Source: Chromera velia
Lineage: Eukaryota > Sar > Chromeraceae
Reading direction: 5' to 3'
Assembly: GCA_018398765.1 (NCBI GenBank)
Contig: JAHBMJ010001804.1
Coordinates: 1 to 25,934, forward strand
DNA: 25,934 nt
The position numbers and the translations under genes were made by a program. The notes beneath the pieces are model-generated. The model was not told the origin of the DNA. It saw only the letters and a program-made list of their open reading frames with translations, and ran no database searches. Position 1 is the stretch's first letter. The number at the start of each line of letters is the position of its first letter. Below, one piece after another: positions 8,828 to 20,689 of the stretch.

Positions 8828-11800
8828 GTACGTGTTGAATGAAGAAATCATTCGGTACCGTCGCTACTAACCAAATTGTGTTTTTTTGCGCCGATGGTTT
8901 GGCAACAATGTGTTTTTTCTGCTTCATGCTCAGACATGACGGTCTTTCCACTTCTTTGTCTCCTCGTCAAAGCTGCTTGCTTTCTAATTCTTGTTCTCCA
9001 TTGCTTCTGTCTTCATTGTCTCTTTCTTTCTGTTTTCACTCGCTTCTTTTGTTCCTTCCTATGTGCTTGCCTTCTTTTACTTCGTTCCTGAAGCGGCATA
9101 CCAAGAAAGTATTGAACAGACACACATAACGCATTTCCTTCTTTCGGTGCACTTCCTGTGAAGTATTTGTACGTATAAAGTTTGCGTGAAAGAACCTTGT
9201 TGTCGCACAGACTGATTGCTTTACCCTTTGCCTTCGTTCTTGTGAACGTTCTCTCTGTTCACATTCCCCTCTTCCATTCTGCTCTCTTCTCCTTGTGCTC
9301 CGAGGTCTCTTCTTCTCTTCCACGACCCCCCATCTGCCCTTCTGTCACCGTCTTTCTTTGCGACAATAACTCCGGCAGAACGGGGCAGCAGGTCAACCCT
9401 GTACGTCTAGGCGCTGTCAACCCTGCACAAAGAAAAGTCAAAACAGGAAGTTCTAGGCGCCCCACTGATCGCCTCTAGTCACTGTTCAGGGAATGCGAAG
9501 GTTGAGAACCGACTCACAGTCAGACAGAAATAGTATTCAGGCTTGTGCTTAGGGGACACAGAAAAAGTGCATAAGCAAAGCGGGAACAAGAATGAATGAA
9601 GCAACAAGTCTTCTGCAGACAGAAGAAGGAAAGTATGTTCGGGTGCAAAGAGACACAGTGTGCCCTAATGGTCCCTCTACGTTTCATTCTCCCCCCTTTC
9701 TCTCTGCCAACTTTTCTGCAACCCTTTCTATGTACCCCGTCGGGCTCACAACCAATAACGTGCATCGACAAAGAAATAACAGAAAAACAACCAATGCATT
9801 TATTCATTCGTGTTGAGAGGAGAGGATTAAATCAGTGCCCCAAAGACAGCCAACAAGCATCAGCGCCCTCCATGCTCCTTCTCGTTCCTCATCATAAAGT
9901 TATTTTTTCTTCCTTCCTTACTTTTGAATTCGGTCGACGCTTCGATTCGGTTCCCCTACACGGCGTCAAGTGTCGCCCTCAGGCAAACACAAAAACTGTT
10001 CGTTCATGCAAGCACTGGTAGGAAAAGCTCGTCCAACGCTGAAACAATACAAACGCCTTCCGTATGAGCAACACGAACAGTCGGGGGGGAAAGAGCCGAG
10101 GCTCAGTCTCTCGTCTCGAGTTTGTATGTATTGGCGCTTCGATGCACGAGAAAAGAGACACACGCGCTTGTGTGGCAAGAGAAGGAAAGCAGCAGGATGA
10201 AAGAACACACAAAGACACGCATGCGACCAATGCGAGGGCACTTGTAAAGTGTTTTTTTTTGTCTTTTCGGTGTTGCTTCCTATGCACACAATTCAAAATC
10301 GTAGCCTCTCCGGCTCTTTCAACGACATTCACACTCCATACATGAACACAATAGAGAAAGAGAGACGTAAAGGAAGGAAGGATTGAGAGAAGAGATGAGG
10401 GGCAACCCTAGAGAAGGAAAAACGAAGCCGAAAGGCAGACAGACAGACAGCGCCAGCAGAGTGCAGCAAAAGCCGGGCAAGACAATTGGATATTCGTCTG
10501 CCTCATTCCTTTCAGCAGGTCGGAACGCATCACATCTTTGTTTATCCTTCCTGTCAGCTTGTAATTCTCTCTGCATCTCTTTCTGTGCTTTTCTCATCAG
10601 GGACAGCTGTAAGAGACGGTCGGAGAACAAACGGCAGACAGGTGGTAACAACAAACTGTGCCCTTCTTTTCTTTTTCTTCTCTTCCATTTCCTTTCCTTC
10701 CTTAGATGTCCTCTTCTCCTGATTCTTTCAGAGTCCTCTTTTCACAAAATGAGAAAGGAAGAACACACGCCTTCGGTTCTTCTTCGTATTTAAATGAGTG
10801 AATCGAGGATGCAGCAACCGAACGATTGATCCATCATTCTGCATACGCGCCTACCATCTAGTCAGCACCAAAATTCGCTTTCTCCTTAGTACACGAGCAG
10901 TCTTTACTTCCCAGAGCAAACGGCAAAACAGAAAGAACCTCTTTTCACAACATAAAAAGCAAAGCTTCTCCCCCCCCGGGGAGACGCCCAGTCTTGCGCG
11001 CTCGCCCTCCTTTTTCGCACGCGGGGTCTTCATTCATACATACGAACTTACATATTGATGCGTACTGTGGAACAGATGAATAGAGCCAGACAGACTGACG
11101 GCCCCTCTTTCATCCTCTCCACCCACCCAAAAAACCCAGAACCATCTGAGCCCCCAGTCAAACACATCTGCCGCGTGTCTGAACCCCCTTCTCCCCTTCC
11201 TTCTCCTGTTGTTCCACATAGAGTCTCAGACCAACGGTCTCAGACAGACAGAGGCAGAAAGAAAGACTGAAGCACCGGCACGCAAACAGAAATGAACGGA
11301 ACTGAGCGGATCCGATGGAGGCAGACTGAGGTCACCCACATTGATCAACCAATAGGGACCCAACTTGACCTTCAGCAACTGTTCTCTCCTTTTGTTTCTT
11401 ATTAAGTGCAAAAGATAGAAGAGAGACATCGCGCACCTCTGGTCTTTCCCCTCTCTCACAAAGAGAGACAAAAGAAAGAGAGGAGACCACAAAAATCGAA
11501 TCAGACACACAAACGCATGCAGAGACGGCCTCCGGCATCATTTCATATTGCTGGCCGCTCGCCAAGTCAGTCAGTCAGTCATTCTAGAAAGAAATGACAG
11601 ACAGATAGACAGACTATATGTTTCTTCTTCTCCCTTCTTTTCTTCATGAACACAACAGACAAAAAGAAAGAAAGACAGAAGGACGAAAAATCGTACAAAA
11701 TTAACTCCCAACCGACTCGACGTTCTAGTGCCCCCCCACACCTTCCACCTTCTGCGTCAAGTTTCTCTCCTCTCAAGCCGGAGCTCCTGCCTATCACCTG

Positions 11801-14144
11801 GTGAGCATCAAACAAGAGAGACAGAGAGACTTCAGTCAGTCAGAAGGAAAGAGACGAGAGACATTCCGCCAAGAGGAAAAAGAGAGAGAAACGAAGCAAA
11901 TTGGGGTCCTATCCCGCTTCTTCTCTCATCTCTTATCCCTCATCCTCACCGAAAAACCATAGAAGCAAGAAACAAAGTGCTAAGATCTAGCGGAACAACC
12001 AGCTTCTTTCTCCTCAAACCCTCTCCCCCTCCCTCTCTCAGAAGGAAGGCGGGGAGGGAGGAGGGAAACCCCAAGGAAGGAAAGAATTTAAAGGAAAGTC
12101 CCGAATTCCTTCTGTCTGTCCCGTGTACCTCATCTTCTCTCTCCTCCTCCACTTACTTACTCTTATTCTGTCTTGGTGCAGCTGGTGTGATGTCGCTACC
12201 CCTTTTACTACTTGCTTGCTCAAAGGCGAAAAAACCGCCCTTCTCTTTATCCCCCCTTTCTCTCTCGCTCCCTTCCATATCGTCAACGCGTGGATCCCCC
12301 TACCTTGCGGGAGAGCGACACACACGACAGACGGAAAAGGGCAACGCTCTGTGGAGGCGAGAGCAAGACAGGTTGATGCGAGTGAAACAAGCAACAAACA
12401 CCACACGGCTGGACCTACAGATAGACAAACAAACAAACGTGGGAGGAGGATGTATGAGAGAGGACAGTCGGCCAGCCATGAAGTCAGCAGGCGGAGAGGT
12501 GACAGGACTGATAGATAGAATGCTAAATGTCGAAATTTCGAAAAAACTCTGCGGAGCACTGCAAGTAAAAAACCAAACAAACCGATTCGTCGGTCCACAA
12601 GAAAAGAGAAAAACAAACCATTCTCCATTCGTCTCTCTCTCTTTCTTGTACACAAAAAAACTGTCACGATGTCCGGTCTGCCAATGCATTAATTTTCATT
12701 GATAGATTCAGTTGAAACCACAGTGTTGCCCCAGAAAGGCGACGAGGGTCAGTCAGACAGTTAGTGTTGGTTTTTCGGCTCAAGAACTTCTCTCTCAACC
12801 CCCCGTTATGTCTTCTTACTTACTTTTCTCCTTCCCGGTTCTTTTTTCGGTGCCGTTTATTTCTCTTCCAAAAAAGCCGTTGAGGGACTGCCTAAAGACA
12901 AAGAAAACAGATTACACAACAGAACGCAATAAGAACCCCTGTCTCTGCATGTCTGTGTGGATGGGAAGGGCAGCTGACATATCGGGGTCCTGTGGTGATT
13001 GGAGAGGTGAGGGGTGGACAAGAGGCAACGGACCAAGAAAGAAGAAAGAGAAAAAAAACCGGTACAAGAGAGGCATGCCTGTTCTCCATCCCCCCAGGTC
13101 ATCTTCTTGTCTTCCCTTCAAGCCTTCTGTCTGTATCTGGACGTGAGTGCACCACCCGACCTGACTAAATCCAATTGGACTACATCAGAAGAGTGAAAAG
13201 AAATGCTTGGCAGAAGGAAAGCATAAAGGACAAATGGACGGAAAGGAAGGAAGAAGACCAGCCACACCTCCCCTAACCAGCCAATCCATCGATCAACCTG
13301 CCGACCCCTCCTGAAGATCATCAACAGAAAGAAAGGAGCCGGCAGGACAACAGGTGGACAGATAGATGAATAGACCCTAAAGAATAAACGAAAGAGGGAG
13401 CAGGGAAGTGAAGGGGGGGGAGGAAGAGGGTTACAGAAGAAGTGAACCAAAAAAAGGCTTCCGGATCACACAACCCTGTCTCCTCGCCCCCCTTGCTCCA
13501 CGCTCCTCCTCACCTCACATGATTGCCACACTTCCACCCTTCTTTCCTTTCTGCTTTTCATCATTTCAGTTATTTCTCTTGCTCCTTTCACCACACCCCG
13601 TCAACGATAATGAGTTCAGCCGAGCCAGCCTTTCTTCTTCTTTGTCGCTCCATCTGATCATACAGTGACGCGCCGGTGCCGGAAAAGGTTTTTTCTTTCT
13701 GAATTCTTCCACAGCCAGCAGGATACCCCGCCCCCATTCGCTCACTTCCCTGCAAAGCCAATGAGAGAGAGCACGGACTTGGTTAGTTGCGTTCTTTGCT
13801 TTTTTTCCTTTCTTTGGTTCTCTTCGAGTTGAGTGGATGGAGCCAGCTCACCGGAGAATCACAGAGGGGCAGGAAGAGAAAGAGAAAGAGAGAGACTTTG
13901 AAACAGACAGACAGACAGACAGAAACCAGTGCCCCTTCGGTAGCCTTTCTCTGACCCTTCCCATCCCCCCTTCATTTCTCTTGGCTTCCGTCTCTTGTCT
14001 CTCTCTGCTTCTGCTCCTCCTCCTCTAAGAAGACACTCCCTCTTACGCTCTTCGACCCATTTAACAAACAGACTTTCTTTGAGAACTTTTATTGTACTAT
14101 CCGGACTCAGCACAAAAAAGTCTGCTGGATTCGGACATTTGAAG
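8828..14144. other. Purine/pyrimidine mosaic, no confident gene
   Basis: About 5.3 kb of alternating CT-rich and GA-rich stretches with tetra- and dinucleotide words (GACA, CAGT, GGAA). Weak exon-like pieces on the plus strand include 9617-9813 after an acceptor CTTCTGCAG, and 9970-10197. Another is 10601-10641, which has both a good acceptor (TTTTCTCATCAG) and a following GT at 10642. None carries a domain I recognise, and none can be joined to another with confidence. Frames of 200 to 324 codons around 11728-12702 are open on both strands and are best explained by low stop-codon frequency in such sequence. Confidence 0.5.
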
Positions 14145-14224
14145 TTCCTTCCTTCCTTCCTTCCTTCCTCGCCTTCTACAACTGCTTTCACGAAGGAAGG
14201 GAGGAAGGAAGGAAGGAAGGAAGG
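14145..14224. repeat. (TTCC)n / (GGAA)n inverted repeat
   Basis: A TTCC run at 14145-14169 faces a GGAA/GGGA run at 14192-14224 across a 22-nt spacer. The two arms are complementary and could form a hairpin of about 25 bp, which is unusual for a microsatellite because the two strands' repeats sit in opposite orientation. Confidence 0.9.
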
Positions 14225-14630
14225 ATCGAAGAAATGAACAGGGAAGAGCGCAGCGAAAGAAGACGTAGAACGGACACACAGGCTCAGGGAAAGCAGAAGG
14301 AGGAAAGAAGATATCTTCTTCTTTTTCTTCGAGGCGCCATGGCCAACAAACACAGTCCCTGCCGCCCTTCTCCCCTTGTTTTTGTTTTTCATCCATGAAA
14401 AGAGAAGTCATGACGACCACAAACATGAAGGATGCTGCGAATGGGAAAGAAAAATCAGCGGGGAACCATCCGAACTTTCTTTCTTCCGCACTTGCTTTGG
14501 GGCAAATCGGTAGGTAAGCAGCCACACAGCGCACGATGGATGCATGTGAACGGGGGGACGGAGCATGGATCAAGAGGACGCACGCAATGAGCCTTTGTCG
14601 GACATCCACACGATCATGAGAAAGAGAAAA

Positions 14631-14688
14631 CACACACCGGCACACACACACACACACGCGCGCGCTCTCATATGCAGACACACACACA
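14631..14688. repeat. (AC)n microsatellite with a CG core
   Basis: AC runs flank a CGCGCGCGC core in alternating purine-pyrimidine sequence. Such sequence can adopt Z-form DNA. No gene is linked to it. Confidence 0.9.
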
Positions 14689-14898
14689 ACATTTCGTGAG
14701 AGGCGAATTGAAAAAAGAAGGCCACAGGCCGACGAGGTAAGTCATACCTCTGTCGAATTCAAGTGAAACAAAGTGAGCGAAGCGAAGTGAAATGGCAGGA
14801 GCAGATTGCCCGACTTCCATTTTGTTTCCATCTCTCGCCATCATTTGAGTGCAGGGGACAGGGCTTCTTCTTTGAGATTCTTTAGATGTCTATTTTTT

Positions 14899-14929
14899 CT
14901 CTCTCTCTCTCTCTCTCTTTTTTTTTTTC
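14899..14929 (+). repeat. (CT)n followed by a T run
   Basis: About ten CT units are followed by a run of T. The tract could serve as a polypyrimidine tract for a plus-strand acceptor downstream (CTGCAAG at about 14950), but no exon is convincing there. Confidence 0.85.
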
Positions 14930-15033
14930 TTTGATCGCTTTCCACCTGCAAGTCCCCCCACACATGCAGTCTCTCTCCTTCCATCCTCAATTCTCTCGCT
15001 GAGCTCATGCAGCCAGCCAGTCTGACACCAAGG

Positions 15034-15621
15034 ATGGACAGGAAGGACAGGGTAAGCTTGCTTCAGCATTTTCTCTCATGTGATTCAATGGGAATCCTGC
15101 TCAGCCTGTTTGCATGTCTCTCTCTCTCTCTCTCTCTCTATCTTTAGATCCGGACGTCCGCCCTCGACCACTTCTCCCTCCGTTGTCTCACTCTTCACCA
15201 AGACATCTGGCCTCCCTCCCTCTTCCTTCCTTCATGCCTGGCCGCAAGAAGCCCCAGGGCAAACAGGCCGGGAGAAAGCACAGCGACAGCTAGAGACGGA
15301 CACACTTTGTGTAAGAGGAGGAAGGAAGGAAAGAGGACAGGGCAGAAAAGTCGCACTAAATATTGCCATAAAGATAGGAAACAGTTGCAATTTGCAGGGG
15401 GGGAAAGAAAGGAAAGACGAAAAAGTAAAAAAGTCGCTTCTCGGGCACCAACAAACAGCAAAAACAAAATCAGTGTTCCTCTCTCCATCCAAAAACTGAA
15501 CCTGCTGCATTTTTTTGATGCACTTCCTTTCCCTTCTCGCAGCACAGGAAGGACGGCTGCTTTACTTTCTCTCTCTTCACCTTCTTTCTATCTACCATTT
15601 GTATCGCTCTCTCTTGTGTAA
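15034..15621 (+). CDS. Candidate two-exon plus-strand gene, unrecognised
   Basis: A short exon from ATG 15034 ends GACAGG|GTAAGC at 15051. An intron of 96 nt (15052-15147) has a textbook (CT)n tract and ends CTTTAG. The frame then stays open in phase 0 from 15148 to TAA at 15621. The signals of this intron are the best on the plus strand between 8.8 and 22 kb. The protein would be about 163 residues, with a basic middle and a Ser/Leu-rich end, without any domain I know. Low complexity makes a chance open frame quite possible. It ends 20 nt before the stop codon of the minus-strand gene at 15641, so the two would converge. Confidence 0.2.
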
Positions 15622-15640
15622 ACTTCTTCGCCCCCCTCTC

Positions 15641-17497
15641 CTACAGATGCATAATGTGGGAGAGGCGGACACAGTGCGGATTACGACAGGTCGTGAGGAG
15701 GTCTGACGCATCGGGGGGGGGTCGAGGGGGGGAGTTCTGGCTGCTGGAGGACGCGGCGAGCCCCGGGTCGGCCGCCTTCTCCGCTTCCTCCATCACTCTG
15801 TTGAAACTCGCATCGTCGAGGAACACCAGACAGAGGATACGCCGTACCTGCACCCACACACGACCGAGAACATGGCGTCGCCTCGGGTCGATTTGTGGGA
15901 GGGGGGTTGTGGGGGTTGACAGAGACGCACGGTAGGTGGAGGAGAAGGAGAGGAGCAGCTGAGCGTCCAGCTCTTCTCCTGAGAGTACGTAGCCGTCCTG
16001 AGTGGTGGGGGTGATTACCGAAATCACCGGGGTAGTTCCCGCACTGGACTCACACACCACACCACCCTCAGCAGCCCTCCTTGACACTGAGAGTGAGGGC
16101 GAATCAGAGACGGCAACAGACCCCTGCCATATCACGCACTCGTCTCTCCCCCTTCTCTGCCCCCTCAGGCGGGCATTCGCGTGCTGTGAGTCTGCCCTTC
16201 CCAGACTGTCACAGGGATCCTTCACCCCCTGTCTCCCTGCATTCCCCCCATCTCTCTTCCTTTCGCCCCCTCGTCTCTGTGTGCCTCCTTCTCCTCCCCT
16301 CTCCCCCCACTCTTTCTCGATCTCTTCCCCGTGCCCTCCGAGCGTCCCCCCTGCGAGGAAGTCCCCTCCGAGAGTGCCCTCGTAGAGATCCCCTGCAGAG
16401 AAGAGAAGAGAGGGGAGGGGGGGAGGGCATGAGAGGACCGCCAAGGAGGGAATACAGTAGAACCAACCAAGAGGGAACTTGAGAGACAGAATTTACACTT
16501 CTTCCAGATGTCAGGCAGGCAGGCAGCGAGGGAACCAACAATTCAAAATGCAAAAAGAAAAGGCCAACAAGTAAGTACCGGCGTCTCCATGTTCCCCCTC
16601 ACTGACTGACTGACCCACTGGCTGGCTGATTGACTGACTGACTGGCTGGCTGACTGACTGACCAAGGATGTCACTCAGGACGACTGTTGAGAGAACGCGA
16701 CCGAACTGGGAGAAGACCCGAGAGTTCACCTTCGAGGCCCATTCCTGCAACATCCTCAGCCGTCGCATTCCGGCAGGGGATGCCGCTGCCTCGCTGTAGA
16801 AGGACTGCAGATGCATTGTGTCAGGAGTGATGGGCAGAGCAACTGGGGGAGTCGGCGTGCATCCACCCGCCCTCTGCTGATACTGTTGTTGCTGGAGGGC
16901 TTGGGCTTGTGTCTGTACGAGGAAGGCGAAGTAGAAGTTCGGATGTTTGCAGTTCAGGGGCAGAGTTTTGTCAGAATAAGGACGTTCGCACGGGTCTGCT
17001 TCGGTTCTCGTGTCCTCTTCTTCTTCTTCCTCTTTCATTCTTTCGTCCTCGTACTGTTCTTCGTCCTCAGTCTGATTCCCTTCTTCCTCCTCTTCGTTTT
17101 CGTCCCCTCTCTCGTTGTGATCACATCTGAACGACAAGGCCGCACTTTCTTGGGACATGGGAGAAAGGTCAAAATCAGTTTCTGTGTTCGTGCTGCGGTG
17201 AGGCAGGCGGTCGCCCCGGAAGGAGTCCGCAGAGAAAACGTCGCATTTGACGTCAACGAGCTCTCTCAGGTTGCTCCTTGTTTTCCTGTGACTGCCTTCT
17301 TCTTCGACAGAAAAGGGGGAAGCGAGGGAGTCAGACATTGAACTGTCCGATGAGCCTCCCGGAGAGAGGGAGGGGACATCTGTACCTGGGGTAAGCCTTC
17401 CATGAAGAGGAGGAGACTGGCAAGACTCTCTGCTCAACTCAGGAAGACATCCCGCAAACTCATCACTTCCACTTTTCTTCTGCTTCAGACACTGCAT
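15641..17497 (-). CDS. Unrecognised acidic, Q-rich protein (two exons)
   Basis: Minus-strand exons 17497-16663 and 16392-15641 encode about 528 residues. Exon 1 ends CCTTG|GTCAGT in phase 1. Exon 2 follows a CT tract ending CTCTGCAG and restores the frame. Residues 1-125 are Ser-rich, 128-168 very acidic (runs of Glu), and 195-208 Gln-rich. A likely folded part at 225-290 is rich in Arg, Leu and aromatic residues around MRRLRMLQEWASKV. It is followed by a Gly/Arg-rich stretch, a second structured-looking part near residues 420-485, and a Pro/Ser-rich tail. Stops TAG TAA directly precede ATG 17497, supporting that start. The stop is TAG at 15641. I see no known domain, so function is unknown. 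The last 66 nt overlap an acceptor and short open frame on the plus strand, leaving the C-terminus less certain. Confidence 0.6.
16393..16662 (-). other. Intron of the acidic-protein gene, with CTGA tandem repeats
   Basis: The 270-nt intron starts GTCAGT and ends CTGCAG on the minus strand. Its first 65 nt (16600-16662) are CAGT/CAGC tetranucleotide repeats, so the donor itself is part of the repeat. The 3' end is a long CT tract. Confidence 0.6.
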
Positions 17498-17836
17498 GGT
17501 TTACTACCACTTGATAGTTTTCTTTGGTCTTTCAGTGAAAGGTGAGACTGTCGCGCTTTTGGGTGAAAGACCGATCGGAGGAAGAAAAAATCCCGGCACT
17601 CGAGCTGTTGTTGCGTTGGAAATTCACCGCAAACCCCGCGAAATCCAACTGCCCAGCCAGTGTCTCCAAATGTTTGTCTTTGCTTTCTTTCGGTGAATTT
17701 CGGTGATCCTTGCTTGGTGTATAGACTGACGCAGGATGTCCCTTGTCTGATCTTGACGGTTTGCGAATCACAATGATCTGAAGGATTCTGAAGGTTGCTC
17801 GACCGAAAACGTCAGCTAGACGGGCGGCAATTTTTC
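17498..17836 (-). promoter_or_regulatory. Upstream region of the acidic-protein gene
   Basis: This stretch should contain the 5' untranslated region and core promoter of the minus-strand gene. I see no TATA-like box at a convincing place. A short repeat of TTTCGGTGA occurs twice around 17690-17706. Confidence 0.3.
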
Positions 17837-17846
17837 TGCATGCATG
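17837..17846. promoter_or_regulatory. TGCATGCATG motif, 340 bp upstream of the minus-strand gene
   Basis: The palindromic motif lies 340 bp upstream of ATG 17497, with a second copy at about 17871. TGCATGC is a known promoter motif in apicomplexans, where AP2-type factors bind it; a role here is inferred. The word is frequent in this window, which lowers the weight of any single copy. Confidence 0.3.
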
Positions 17847-17989
17847 CCCGCGGCCCCATATGCATGCATGTATGCAGGATTATGCAGGATGAGGCTCCAG
17901 TGGCATGCCGGGGCCCAGTAAAGCATAACCTGTGCCGTATTCCACAACCATTAGGACAATTAAAGTAGGCTTGATCCGCCTAGATCCGC

Positions 17990-19610
17990 CCCTCATGTAT
18001 TAATATATGGGACGCGGCATACATAATAAAAACCTCGATCATCATTAGGAACTATTCAAGTTATCTTCAGAATTTGATAAGTATGTTTAATTTTTCATAT
18101 GGGGACCAGCTCCACAAACACAGTGCCCGTCAACTATATACAAATGGATAATAATTAGTGTTACCTTAGAATTCGCGTTACTTCAGACAGCTGTAACATA
18201 TGTCCTAACCGTCTCCACACTGTGCTAGTAGGCGGCAGCACTGTGTTCAGTGGAAGAACAGTCCTTCTACTCGAAATCTCACATGTCTGTATCTCAGTAC
18301 GCGTGTATAGATAGACGGACACATGCCAATTCGATGCTAAATACACGTATGGCACGAAAAATCAATAAATCTCAGCATGGCTCAAACACCACCCCGTAAA
18401 CGATTGGTCACGTGCACAATTTAAAATCGTCCTGGCACACGCCATAGTATCAATGCGCACACTCTCAATCCTGACATGCCAGACAAGCAACCGCAATTCC
18501 AACATACAACATGATATGCGACCCCCCCTTTCGGTCTCACCACTGTCTTTTTTCTATTGCTTCTGGCTTTATGTGCTAAGTAAAAGAGACGTTCGATCAA
18601 AGATCAATAGGACAAAAAGAATTGAAATAAGGAACATACAAATGTAAACACATTCAACAAAACGGGAAGCGAGGAGTGACCAATTGAGCGACCATGCGTT
18701 TGCAGACCTGCGTCAACGCTCACAAAGAAACGGATAGAGAAATACAAAAACGCACATGCAAAAAGAAAGAACGAATAAGCGCTGACGAGCAGAAACAGAG
18801 AAGCAGACCGCGGATTGAGCCTAGGATTGAGCAAGACACGCCTGTCAACCCACACCGGACCCGCCGGGAGGTTACGAACAGAGAAGCAGACGACACGAGC
18901 CGAGAAAAGAAGACGTGAGACAGAAAAGACAAATAAAAAGAAAAGAAAAGAGAGCTAAGCTGTTACCTCTAGTCTTCAAGCACTCTTTTACATTAAGTGT
19001 AAAAGTGACACGCGTGTGTACATGTAGAAGATCGACGCGAAAGTTGCGATGCGTGCCCCTCGTTTGCGCGACGTCCGCATGCCCCAAAGGGCCAAACAAA
19101 TAAGGAAGAAAAATTTAGAGCCCCGCAAGTCACGCGAACCAAACTTGGGGAGCTGATACCTACAATTTGACCGTTGATTACCATAGTGCAGCCAGATTGT
19201 GCAAGCCAAACGTTGCCCAGCAAACAAGTCTTAGATATCATATCCATCAAGCTGCATTATGTGCTTTCTTCTGTACAATATATCAAACGAGGAGTTTGTG
19301 AAAGCCCACCGATGAGACTCTTTCGCAAGAGTTGAAACTAGACCAATCCTATTGTAGCACTTATATAAAGTAGTGGCAGCGTACTTTTTGTGGATAGTAC
19401 GTAGTGCGCGCGGCCTGGCCTTAAAGCCCATTCACGGGACCGCCCTATGCCTAGCTGCCACTAAAATTGGAAAGGCTGCATGTTGTTATGAAGCAGTGTT
19501 GTTTGATAACATCACAGCCAGATTACTGTGTGAGTCTTCAATGCACGAAGTGAACAGACCAAGACTGAACTGGCAGATTTCTCTGTCTTAAGTTTATGAG
19601 CCCCGTTATT
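17990..19610. other. Intergenic DNA, no gene seen
   Basis: AT-moderate, non-repetitive sequence with only short open frames (all under 90 codons) and no recognised domain. It is unlike the CT/GA mosaic on the left and probably consists of old inserted elements. A TATATAAAG word occurs at about 19362, without a linked gene. Confidence 0.5.
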
Positions 19611-19639
19611 CGTTTGTAGTAATACCTATAACACCTATA

Positions 19640-20105
19640 GTGTTACATAAAATAAAATGTGTAACAATTCCCCCTAAACCCCCCTTGTTACACATAAAAG
19701 TCTGTAACAATTAGTGTACAATAATTCTGTCCACTGTCTTTCCCACCCCTCCTGTTCCCGCCTTTATTTTTTTTACCCCTACCCCCAGTGCTCAAAAATT
19801 TTCCCTGCCGCATTGCTGACGACACCATTACTCTAAAAGAAGTACCTTTAAACCGTCTTGAAAAAAAAAAAGAAGACGAAGATGAATCCTGGAATTAATA
19901 TACACTAAAGTGTGCAATAATACATTCTTAAAAGTGATGGTTTGAATTAATGCACACTAAAGTGTGTACTTAATGCATTCCTAAAAGTGATAGTTTAAAT
20001 TAACGCACACTAAAGTATGTACTAATTCATGCATCAAAGATCTATTAAAATGTGTAACAAAACAATGTGTAACAAAACATTTTAAAAAAAGTGATTGTGT
20101 AACCC
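19640..20105. repeat. Cluster of TGTAACA motifs, with hairpin around a CCCTAAACCCC loop
   Basis: At least six copies of (TG)TGTAACA or its complement occur near 19640, 19658, 19685, 20050, 20066 and, less exactly, 19702 and 20096. The pair at 19657-19667 and 19685-19695 is an 11-bp perfect inverted repeat. Its 17-nt loop reads TTCCCCCTAAACCCCCC, which resembles plant-type telomere repeat. It could be the end of a mobile element or a protein-binding array; neither is proven. Confidence 0.6.
19892..20043 (+). repeat. Three 52-bp tandem repeats, each with a palindrome
   Basis: Units start at 19892, 19944 and 19997 (period 52-53 bp). Each begins with AATTAA and carries a CACTAAAGT core close to a perfect palindrome (CACACTAAAGTGTG in the best copy). 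The third copy is diverged at its end. No frame crosses the array usefully. Confidence 0.8.
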
Positions 20106-20689
20106 TACAGGATTGGTGTAGTTGAAACGGCTATCCGAGTAGCATAAAAGACAGACACAGAGATGCATGAGCAAACCTTCAAACTTTGAGTGTGAGCATA
20201 GAGTGCAGTAGGAACAAGTAGATCTCTACTTACATAACCACTTCATAAAAGACAATTATTTCAAAATTTCGTAAATTGATTGAACATGATATGCATGGAG
20301 AGGGATACTGAAATTAACTCAAATCAACTAAATATATACCAAAATTGCTTAATGTTTTTTTCTTTTTATCTTCGATTGCTTCTATATATTCAGCCGTAAA
20401 TCTAGCCATGAATATTCTGACATTCATTAAGTTTTTCTAATCAATGAACAAGGTAGAGCCTATAGACAGAACAAGGATTTTTCATACAAAAGTGAACTCA
20501 GAATATATTGTTACGACGAATATGTTAGAAAATTCTATCTGACAAAGTCTTTGTTATTGTCTCAGTGTTCTTGCAATATAAACTCCCAGAAAAACTCGAT
20601 CCTTCCAATGACTGCGTTTTAATTCTACATTTTAGGAACAAAACGTTCTTCATCTAGCTAGGAACAGCCAGTATCCAAGAATATGAAAG

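Noticed and set aside
11728-12702. 324-codon open frame on the plus strand
   Set aside because: A 209-codon minus-strand frame is open over the same DNA. The translation is low-complexity, with no domain or splice-consistent boundaries, so the openness is explained by composition.
16811-17341. 176-codon plus-strand frame with hydrophobic stretches
   Set aside because: It is antisense to the acidic (Glu-run) exon of the minus-strand gene; GAA/GAG read backwards gives Phe/Leu/Ser.
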